DNA of 64,000 bases, taken from NCBI GenBank assembly GCA_023055355.1, contig JALJCS010000022.1:13392501-13456500 (forward strand). The letters run 5' to 3'. The notes under the pieces were generated by a model. The model worked only from the letters and a program-made list of their open reading frames with translations. It searched no databases and had not been told where the DNA came from. Numbering within the stretch: the stretch's first letter is position 1; each line of letters opens with the position of its first letter. Of this stretch, positions 55,730 through 64,000 are shown piece after piece. The position numbers and the translations under genes are program-made. The stretch is from Agelaius tricolor (taxonomy: Eukaryota > Chordata > Aves > Passeriformes > Icteridae).

Positions 55730-56154
55730 AGTCCATGTTCCTTTTAAATATGTAAAGCTGCCATTTATGTATAACTCATGAATGACACCCTGTGTTGCAA
55801 GCAAATATCACACGGCGATTTCGGGATCGCTGCAGCAACAACACCACAATCACACCAAAATATCCAAATATCCCCCAGCACCGGGCCTGCAGCACCCAGG
55901 GAGGCCCTGGGAGCCCATCCTGCCCATCCTCAGGGGAAGGCAGAGCCCCAGGGATGGAGGATGTGCCCGTGGAGGTTGTGGTGGTCCCTGTGGTGTGGAG
56001 AAGCTGCTCTGGGAGGGTCGGGAGCAGAGTTTGGGACATCAGAGCCAGGCATGGCTGCTCCAGGCCTGGGACAGGCTGGAGAGGGGCTGGGGACAAGGAT
56101 GGAGGGACAGGAGCCAGGGAATGGCTGCCAGTGCCAGGGATGGATGGGAGATTG

Positions 56155-56362
56155 GGAATTGGGAATTGTTCCCTGGCAGGGTGGGCAGCCCTGGCACAGG
56201 TGCCCAGAGCAGCTGGGGCTGCCCCTGGATCCCTGGCAGTGCCCAAGGCCAGGCTGGGCACTGGGGCTGGGAGCCCCTGAGTGTCCCTGCCATGGCAGGG
56301 CTGGGATGAGCTGAGCTTTGAGGTCCCTTCCAACCCAAACCAGGCTGGAATTCTGTGACAAG
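56155..56362 (+). mobile_element. CR1 3' fragment
   Basis: TTGTTCCCTGGCAGGGTGGGCAGCCCTGGCAC, GAGCAGCTGGGGCTGCCCCTGG, CCCTGCCATGGCAGGG and GAGGTCCCTTCCAACCCAAACC..GGAATTCTGTGAC. Confidence 0.88.
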
Positions 56363-56572
56363 AAACAGCCTCGAGCTGTGCCAGGAGAGGCTCAGGATGG
56401 ATCTTGGGAAAATTCCTTCCTGGAAAGGGCTGGAGTGCCCATCCCTGGAGGGTTTAACAACCCTGTGGAGGTGGCACTTGGGGACATGGACGGTGGTGGC
56501 CTGGGCAGGGCTGGGAAAGGTTGGATTTGATGGGCTCAGAGCTTTTCCAACCTGAGAAATTCTGTTGTTTAT
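56363..56572 (+). mobile_element. CR1 3' fragment, second copy in tandem
   Basis: CAGCCTCGAGCTGTGCCAGGAGAGGC, CTTGGGAAAATTCCTTCCTGG, GGGTTTAACAACCCTGTGGAGGTGGCACTTGG and TTTTCCAACCTGAGAAATTCTGTT. A different CR1 subfamily from its left neighbour. Confidence 0.82.
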
Positions 56573-56664
56573 GTGGGACTCTGAATCAGGGTATCACACC
56601 AAGCTCCCAGGAGAGGGCTGAGGCTTTAAGCAGCAAATTTAAACATAAACACCACGGATTTGAA

Positions 56665-56835
56665 ATCTAGTCAATAAATTATAATATCTAAAATAAACAA
56701 AAATAAATATATTATAATATTTAGATATTAAATATCTAAAATTAACAAAAATATAATATATTAATATATACTATATATATATACACAGTTAACTATATAT
56801 ATATAACTATATATATATTTAAATATATTAACTGC
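56665..56835. repeat. (TA)n-rich block
   Basis: About 170 bp of nearly pure A/T with ATATAT runs and TTAGATATTAAATATCTAA, which is a palindrome. Cruciform-prone. Confidence 0.85.
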
Positions 56836-57134
56836 ATTTATTTCAACACATAAGTCTTGGCTTGTCAGATCTAAGTTGGCTTTAAACTCCACTTATCCCA
56901 ATATTTTGATTTTTCATGATTTTTTGGCAGTCAGGATGCCAAGTGAACCTCTAATTGCCATCAAATTAATAAAGTGAACACCTAAACCTACTAAAAGGAT
57001 TTTACATGACATAAATAATATATTTATTCTCCTAGTTCTTATTATTCTCATAATAATATATTTATTCTCCTCGTCAGAGGTTTTATTTACCTTTATTCCT
57101 CAGAAATCACTCATGGAATAACACAACCAGACAA

Positions 57135-57520
57135 TTCCATGCTGCAGCCAAAGTGGTGTTTAATGCTTCTGCTTTTGTAAGGAACAATTTACAAAATACA
57201 AAGTTAAAAATAAGAATTAGATCATTTAAACCTGAATTAAAAACAGGCCAGGGGCCTTTCTCTCTATATACAGGTAAATAAAGCATCACTGGTTATTCTT
57301 TGTACAAACCACAGCAGCAGGAAATAGAAAATTTATATATATTTTTTTTTCATCAAGAAAACAAAATTTCAGAGTTCTACAAGGCATACAAAAATAACTC
57401 TGTGGTTCCACAGCAGATTTGACACAAATCTGCTTTAAAGGAATATTCACTGCCCCAGCCTGTGCCAGCTTAATGATCCTGGAAAATCCCAAAATAAATT
57501 ACAAACACATCTATTTAAAA
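57135..57520 (-). other. Candidate 3'UTR end of an unknown minus-strand gene
   Basis: On the minus strand this reads like a 3'UTR: AT-rich, with GTATTTTGTAAATTG, then ATTAAA (near 57160), CA-ending cleavage candidates 15-25 nt later and a GT-rich downstream stretch (TGTCTGGTTGTGTT near 57120-57133). It includes a perfect 9-bp-stem hairpin (GCAGATTTG ACA CAAATCTGC) at 57413-57433. No coding frame is recognised, so the assignment is tentative. Confidence 0.3.
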
Positions 57521-57869
57521 AAATATCACTATTAAAAGCCTTCAGTGGAGCAGACAATTAAATTCCAATTTGCTGGCTGATTTTAAAAAAGCACTCCTCG
57601 CCCTGTTGGAAAACAGGGAATCACATCTGAGAGGAAAAGTTCACTTTGGAATTGATCCAGGAGCTTCTGCCTTCCAATGTGGGGAGAAAAACAGGGATAA
57701 TGGGGAGTCTGAGAGGAGTTAGAGGTGATTTAATTCAGAGGAGAGTTTGGGAGGAGCCAGGGCAGCAGCTGCCCTGTCCTGGAACACCTGGATGTGAGCC
57801 CCAGGGGTTCCAGGTGGGCAAGTTCCCCCAGGACAGAGCTGAAATGTGAATTTCTGCAGCCCCAGGTGG

Positions 57870-58018
57870 GCACAGGTGCCCAGAGCAGCTGGGGCTGCCC
57901 CTGCATCCCTGGCAGTGCCCAAGGCCAGGCTGGACACTGGGGCTGGGAGCCCCTGGGACAGTGGGAGGGGTCCCAGGTGGAGCTGGATGGGCTTTGAGGC
58001 CTTTTCCAGGCTGGAATC
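57870..58018 (+). mobile_element. CR1 3' fragment
   Basis: GGGCACAGGTGCCCAGAGCAGCTGGGGCTGCCCCTGCATCCC, GTGCCCAAGGCCAGGCTGGAC and CCTGGGACAGTGGGAGGGGTCCC. Confidence 0.85.
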
Positions 58019-58019
58019 C

Positions 58020-59825
58020 TGCAGGGAAATGGGGATTGGGATAGCTGGAAATGAGGGCAGACTCCTTTCCACTGCCTGCTGTCCTGTTTGGGGCTCACTG
58101 CCAGCACTGAGGGTGTTAGCAGGAGAATATATTTTATTTATTGATTGAAACATCCGACCTGACTCGCTCTGCTTTCCCCTCTGTGCTCCTGCAGGAAGCC
58201 CAGCACAGAGAGCCCTGTTTGAGATCAGGGCCCTCAGGGGAACACCTGGAATCCCCCATGTCCCTGCCAGCCCAGGCTGCACTGGGCATTTGGCACAGGG
58301 GAAGGACATCCCTGCTCACCCCGAGCCCAAAGCAGCATCAGGGGCTCCTGCTCTCCTCAGCAAGCCCTGAATGAAATGCACAGAAACCCCTGCTCCCTGC
58401 CCAGTGACAATGGGAAATGCTCATGAAATGGATGAGCAGCACACAAACACTGAGTTACTCAAGTAACAAGTGAGGAAATACATTTAAACCAGACCTGCGC
58501 TAAATAAGCATCCGTATTTTGGTTAAAAAATAAAAGTTCCCAAAAATCCCATTAAAATTCTGCCGCAGCCAGCCCTAGGATTCACCATGGCGCTTCCAAC
58601 AAATGCTGGAAAAGCAGGAGAATTTAAAAGGATTTCAAATTCTTGCCACAAACCCCACCAGGAGCAGAAGGAAAACCAGAAAGGAACCAGCTGGTTCTTG
58701 GCTTTACCCCAGATCCAAGTTTAAAGCAAACAGAGGAAATGTTGACACAGGTATCTGTGAACTCCTGAACACGATAAAATGGGAGTTATTTAAGGAAAAA
58801 ACACTTTTTACTTTCATAATCCATGTTTTCCCTGTTTTAAACTTGATCCTGTATTTTGCCTGAGGAATTCTGGCAGAAAACTCTTCCATCACAGACTCTG
58901 AGTCCAGTTTTGGTATTCCCCTCTTTGAACACCTGAAATTTTGACCGTATTTGACCAAATTTCGACCAGTCCTAATCATTACTTGTCACACCTGAGGTTT
59001 TGAGTGATTTTGCAAGAACTAAACCCTTTTAGCCCTTTACATTTACTCAGATATTTCAGCTTTTGCTGCACAGCAACTGCTGTCCATCCACCTTGTTTTT
59101 TAAATACTGCTTTGATTACCAGGATTTTTAAAAGACAAGGGTGGGGGATGCAAAAATGAATTCCCCACAAATTCTGACACCCCAGATCTTGGTATCAAGT
59201 ATGGAAATACCAACTTGAAAGTATTTATTCTTGATTTAACTAAAACTTTTATTGGCTTGGAGGAAACTTATTTTTTAAACCAAAATCTGAGTGCCAATTA
59301 AGTGCAGGTCTGCTTTTAGATTTATTTCCTCATGTATTACTTAATTAAACTCAGTATTTATGTGATATTCATTTATTTAATGAGACTATCTCAACTCAGT
59401 GCTGACTCCAACTCCACACACAACATGGGAAGGATTCAAGGCCTGCAAAAAACCTTTGCCTGAGGATTCTGCAGCCTGATAACCCCCAAATTAACCTTTC
59501 AGAGGTTAATTAACCTGTCCTTAGATCTGTGCCAATAAAAGCCTGCTGGGTGACAAGGTCAAGCCTTTTTAAACAGATTTTTTTGGGATTTAGATGTAAG
59601 CTTCAATTGGATTTTTCCTGGACTTCACAGCTGCAAAGCCACTTAAAAATGAAAATCTGTGTCCTCCCATTGCTGCCTGTGGCCCTGCACAAGGAGGATT
59701 TTCCAAAGTAGCATTTTCCAAGGGGGTCAGGGCTGTTGGGAAAACCTTTGGAATCAACACGAGCTCTGGCCCAGTCCCAGGTGAAGCCTGGGCCCAAGGC
59801 CAGCTCAACTTAATCCATCTAAAAC
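58020..59825. other. Mostly single-copy AT-rich stretch
   Basis: No gene confirmed. A minus-strand acceptor (TTCCTGCAG before 58188) followed by a short open frame and overlapping AATAAATAAAA (58132-58142) could be a terminal exon, but this is weak. 58430-59580 is AT-rich and unique. Confidence 0.35.
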
Positions 59826-59827
59826 AT

Positions 59828-60672
59828 TAAATTAGCCTTTCCTTGTCCTTTTAAAACAAATTCTTCAGTACCTAAACATGAAATCTGCCTTTGCTTGTCC
59901 TTTTAAAACAAATTCTGAGCTAAACAAGAAATCTGCATTTTCTTGGTTCTTGTACAACAAATTCTGAGCTACCTAAACATGAAATCTGCCTTTCCTTGTC
60001 CTTTTTAGACAAATTCTAAACTACTTAAACCTGAAATCAGCCTTTTCTTGTCCTTTATGAACAAATTCTGAGCTAAACATGAAATCCGCCTTCCCTTGTC
60101 CTTTGTAGACAAATTCTGAACTACCTAAACATGAAATCAGCCTTTGCTTGTCCTTTATGAACAAATTCTGAGCTAAATATAAAATCTGCCTTTCCTTGTC
60201 TTTTTAGACAAATTCTGAGCTAAATATGAAATCAGCCATTTTTTGTCCTTTTAAAACAAATTCTGAGCTACCTAAACATGAAACCAGCCTTTTTTTGTCC
60301 TTTTAAAATTAATTCTGAGCTAAACAAGAAATCTGCATTTTCTTGGTTCTTTTAGAACAAATTCTGAACTACCTAAACATGAAATCTGCCTTTCCTTTTC
60401 CTTTATGAACAAATTCTCAGCTAAATATAAAATCTGCCTTTCCTTGTCTTTTTTAGACAAATTCTGAGCTAAATATGAAATCAGCCATTTCTTGTCTTTT
60501 TTAGACAAATTCTGAATTACCTAAACATGAAATCAGCCTTTCCTTGTCCTTTATGAACAAATTCTGAATTACCTAAACATGAAATCAGCCATTTCTTGTC
60601 CTTTTTGGACAAATTCTGAGTTACCTAAACATGAAATCATCCTTTCCTTGTCCTTTTTGGACAAATTCTGAG
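59828..60672. repeat. About 50-bp minisatellite resembling repeated 3' splice sites
   Basis: About 16-17 units of AAATTCTGAGCTACCTAAAC + ATGAAATCTGCCTTTCCTTG + TCCTTTTTAGAC, with units shortened by loss of the CTACC or TACC part. Each unit has a CTAAAC branch-point-like word, a pyrimidine tract and (T)TAG or AAAAC. Frames on the minus strand with Lys-Lys-Asp-Lys repeats are artefacts. Confidence 0.9.
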
Positions 60673-60674
60673 CT

Positions 60675-61620
60675 CTCTGAGGAGCAGCAGCATTTTGGGC
60701 AGTGGCAGTGGCAGGGAATGGTGCCCAGGGTGGGGTGCTGAGGCGGGCAGGGCCCAGGAGCAGCTGCATCCTAGGGATCCCAGCAGGAAATCAGAGCTGC
60801 TCCTCTGCTCCTCTCCTTTTCTAGCAGCCCAGGATGTGACTGAAGTGGCCCTGCAATGAGAGAATCTCAGGTCACTACAAAGGAGCTTGGCAAAAAGGCT
60901 TTTCCTCACTCTTCGTTTTCAAATTTTATTTGAATTTGCTGAGTACCACCACAAACATTCCCTTTTTTCTTTTTCTCCAGGGATGAGTGGAAATAAATTA
61001 ACACAATCATTGTCACAGCTCCTGGTGGAAACTCTGATGGAAACTTTGCCTTTTGATTCCATAAATCAGAGATTTTGCTATGAACATCCAACATTCCCTC
61101 ACACCTTTCCTCATTTTGGCTCTGGAAGGAGCAATATTTTCAATACTTTATTATTCCTTAGAAAGGAAATATCCAATTACAGAAAAAAAGGAGATAGAAT
61201 GAGATTCCTGAGCATTTTATTACAATCCAGTAAATCAAGGATAAGTAAAATTGGGTAGGGGAAGTGTTATGTTATTGTTTCTTTCAGTAACTTCCCAAAT
61301 TCTGCTTTTTAGAGAGAATTTGAAAAATATGTTGAGAACCTCCAGATTTTCCAACTGCTGCTGGAAATATTAATTCGTGCTCTGCTGAAATGCTAAATCC
61401 ATCTCCTTTATTTTTAATTTCCACACTTTATTCCCGAGCAATGCAATTGTGGAGGTTCTTAACTTCATGTTTTAATGGGGAACAAGCCTCAGTCCTTTTT
61501 GTCCCAAAAAAGCAAATTGCCACACTTACAGATTCTCCAGCAACACATCTTGGGCAGGGCTGGGAAATGCCTTTGCTCCCATGGTTTTCCAAAATCTGAG
61601 GAACAAAACCAGACACAAAT
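60675..61620. other. Unassigned stretch
   Basis: Single-copy. A good plus-strand acceptor (TTTTTTCTTTTTCTCCAG at about 60980) precedes a 93-codon open frame without a recognisable domain; not called. Confidence 0.35.
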
Positions 61621-61629
61621 TCATCAAAA

Positions 61630-61973
61630 TGAAGGGAAGGGGAAAGAGAGGGAAGGGGAAAGGGGAAGGGGAAAGAGAGGGAAGGGGAAAGGGGAAGGGG
61701 AAAGGGGAAGGGGAAAGGGGAAGGGGAAAGGGGAAGGGGAAAGGGGAAGGGGAAAGGGGAAGGGGAAAGGGGAAGGGGAAAGGGGAAGGGGAAAGGGGAA
61801 GGGGAAAGGGGAAGGGGAAAGAGGAAGGGGAAAGGGGAAGGGGAAAGGGGAAGGGGAAAGGGGAAGGGGAAAGGGGAAGGGGAAAGGGGAAGGGGAAAGG
61901 GGAAGGGGAAAGGGGAAGGGGAAAGGGGAAGGGGAAAGGGGAAGGGGAAAGGGGAAGGGGAAAGGGGAAGGGA
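61630..61973. repeat. 13-bp purine minisatellite (GGGGAAAGGGGAA)n
   Basis: About 26 units, all purine on the plus strand, followed by an A-rich GAAAGAAAAGAA tail to about 62075. G-quadruplex and triplex potential. Stop-free in all frames; Gly-Lys-Gly-Glu frames on plus and Pro-Phe-Pro-Leu frames on minus are artefacts. Confidence 0.96.
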
Positions 61974-62154
61974 AGAAAGAAAAGGGGTAAAAAAGAAAGA
62001 AAAGAAAGAAAAGGGAAAAAACTAAAGAAAAAGGGAAAATAAAACAAAAAAAAAAAAAGAAGAAGAAAAAGAAGGCGGCAATTATTTGCAGCTTTATGGT
62101 AAAATGCATTTGAGAAGTGATTTTGCAGCAAGCCCATGGACAGTGCTAACTTAC

Positions 62155-62295
62155 CATGGAGTTCTGCTTTGCCTTTGCAGCCCAGGGAGCAGAGTCAGGG
62201 AGCAGTTTCTGCCTGGGCTCCAGGTCCATGGCACAGTCCACGAGCTGGGCAGCAGCCTCCCCTGGAATGGTGTCCAGCAGCCTGCAGAGCCGCTT
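62155..62295 (-). CDS. Candidate internal exon of an unidentified gene
   Basis: A 141-nt, phase 0-0 open segment on the minus strand, bounded by a good acceptor (CCTCTGGCTGTTGCAG|AAG) and a near-ideal donor (ATG|GTAAGT). It encodes 47 residues starting KRLCRLLDTIPGEAAAQLVD and ending ...WAAKAKQNSM, with a helical, amphipathic, protein-like composition rather than repeat-like. I do not recognise the family. It could belong to a gene entering from the right edge with its 3' end nearer 57-58 kb. Confidence 0.4.
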
Positions 62296-62469
62296 CTGCA
62301 ACAGCCAGAGGCCACATTCACATCTCTGTGCAGGCCCAAACCCTGGGGATTCTCCTGCCTGTGCCTCCCAAGGATCACACATCCAGTGGGAAGAACACCA
62401 GGACAACAATGGGGCATTAGGGCAGAACCCCCAGGTTTGGGGCTCCCAGTGCCCCTTGTGCTGGGAGAG

Positions 62470-62975
62470 CAGGAATTCTGTGTGTCACACCTCAGTGTGC
62501 CCCTGGGAGCAGGAATTCTGTGTGTCACACCTCAGTGTGCCCCTGGGAGCAGGAATTCTGTACCTGGGAGCAGGAATTCTGTGTGTCACACCTCAGTGTG
62601 TCCCTGGGAGCAGGAATTCTGTGTGTCACACCCCTCTGTGCCCCTGGGAACAGGAATTCTGTGTGTCACACCCCTCTGTGCCCCTGGGAGCAGGAATTCT
62701 GTGTGTCACACACCTCTCTGTGCCCCTGGGAGCAGGAATTCTGTGTGTCACACCCCTCTGTGCCCCTGGGAGCAGGAATTCTGTGTGTCACACCTCTCTG
62801 TGCCCCTGGGAACAGGAATTCTGTGTGTCACACCTCTCTGTGCCCCTGGGAGCAGGAATTCTGTGTGTCACACACCTCTGTGCCCCTGGGAGCAGGAATT
62901 CTGTGTGTCACACCTCTCTGTGCCCCTGGGAGCAGGAATTCTGTGTCTCACCCCTCTCTGTGCCCCAGTCCCATG
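62470..62975. repeat. 40-bp minisatellite
   Basis: About 12-13 units of TGCCCCTGGGAGCAGGAATT + CTGTGTGTCACACCTCTCTG (40 bp), each with an EcoRI-type GAATTC. It starts about 175 bp beyond the candidate exon. One partial unit (CTGTACCTGGGAGCAGGAATT) marks a deletion junction. The long frames over it are artefacts. Confidence 0.95.
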
Positions 62976-64000
62976 CAATCCCTGGCAAAAGGCATCCCTG
63001 AGCCTCCACCCCAGCAGGACGTGGCACGGGGCTGATCCAGGGATCCAAGGAATAGTGTGGAAGGAGTGATTAAACCCAGGAAACAGAAGGAAAAGTGATC
63101 CCAGTGACAGGAACACCCTTGGAGAGGGGATCAGTGTCTTCCCTGAACACTGGCACCTTTCCCCAGCTCTCCAGTGCTCTCCATGCACTCCCTCCTCCTG
63201 CAGCTGTGCCCTGAGCTGTGCCCAGCACTAAGGGAACCTCAGTTGGGCTGTCCTGGGAACCCAAGGGTTGGGCTGAGCCCTCCCAGGGCCCTGTGAGCCC
63301 TCCCAGGACCAGGGGCTCCCAAAAATGCTGCTCTGAGCAGCACGGTGGCACTGGGCAGGTTAAACTGCAAACCCACAGAAAACACCACAGAAAACCCACA
63401 CAACAGTGGAACCCTCCAGAACAACATCCCTGGCCTGAGAGAGCCCGTGGAAAGGGACCCCAGGGCTCCTTGGAACTGCCCAGGAAATTAACACAAGCAT
63501 GGGAATTACAAAAGTGACCCAGATTTAGGGCCTGAATTCCAGAGGGACGCTCGCGCACTTGGGATGTTCTTCCCCAAACACACTTTGTTTAAGGAATCCC
63601 AACATTCCATCTCTCTCTCCAGGGAGAGGATGTGCTGGCACAGAACTGACAGACTACTGAAGCACAGAAATGGAATTCAAAGCTGGAATAAGTTATGGAA
63701 AACCAAAAATGGATCAACGCACCAGGAACCTCAGCAGGAAAGAGCTGAGATGGGATCAGCAGGAAGGGAAGCAGGATAGCAGGAGGGGAAGGGAGTCCAA
63801 AAGTGAAATATGTACTGTAGTAAGAAAGAGAATAATGGGATAAAAGTCTGGGGAGGTCCTCTAAATCCTTGAGATTGGCTCCCATTGGGAAAATATCCTC
63901 TGCCTCTGCTGCTGCAGAACTCCTCCTTTATGGCAGGGAAAGGCCAAGTGCAGCAGCAAACTGGGAATCTGTGTGAGATGAGGGGGCAAAGGGAAAAATG
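62976..64000. other. Unassigned stretch at right edge
   Basis: Mixed single-copy sequence. No exon, CR1 or array is confidently recognised. Confidence 0.4.

Noticed and set aside
60981..61256. 93-codon plus frame after a good acceptor
   Set aside because: No recognisable protein family, AT-rich composition, and no matching donor or upstream exon.
61475..62137. Gly-Lys-Glu and Pro-Phe-Leu rich frames
   Set aside because: Created by the GGGGAAAGGGGAA array, open in every frame on both strands.
57000..64000. GLRX3, the neighbour expected upstream of EBF3 in many vertebrates
   Set aside because: I looked for thioredoxin/glutaredoxin-type motifs (CGFS, WPTYPQLYV) in the right part and found none. 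The candidate exon at 62155 does not resemble it.

Overview
The window is vertebrate nuclear DNA, most likely from a songbird. The evidence is the intron-exon structure, a GC-rich CpG-island cluster around a developmental gene, many avian-type CR1 3' ends, solo LTRs of a kind I recall from passerine repeat libraries (close to the TguLTR5 family), and a nuclear copy of a bird-like mitochondrial ND2 segment. The density of minisatellites fits a gene-poor, GC-rich, possibly subtelomeric setting. Species and chromosome cannot be read from the sequence.

The one gene I can name is EBF3 (early B-cell factor 3, COE/Olf-1 family), on the minus strand. Its first four coding exons lie at 3588-3721, 3199-3355, 2678-2741 and 1933-1988. 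They splice cleanly into residues 1-137, with GT-AG junctions and matching phases. The gene runs off the left edge inside intron 4. The N-terminus matches EBF3 rather than EBF1 or EBF2.

Positions 3.7-11.6 kb are the promoter and upstream domain of EBF3. Several CpG islands alternate with AT-rich, homeodomain-site-like blocks that look like conserved enhancers. A dense promoter module (CRE-like sites, a 16-bp GC-box palindrome and a perfect CArG box) sits at 4436-4489, and a plus-strand TATA box lies at 4703, so a divergent transcript is possible. A 35-bp near-perfect palindrome lies at 7434-7468.

Positions 12-64 kb have no gene I can name. They hold many unrelated minisatellite arrays, more than twenty CR1 3' fragments, five LTR segments (two complete solo LTRs with target-site duplications), one NUMT, and islands of single-copy sequence that may hold distal EBF3 enhancers. 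Two arrays have higher-order structure: a 56-bp unit in blocks of 7 and a 29-bp hairpin unit in 367-bp blocks. One 31-bp minisatellite grew inside a CR1 copy and occurs at two loci.

At the right end a candidate 47-codon exon (62155-62295, minus) and a candidate poly(A) site near 57.14 kb hint at a second minus-strand transcription unit. I cannot identify it. Many long open frames lie on the tandem arrays. They are by-products of stop-free repeat units and are not called as genes.
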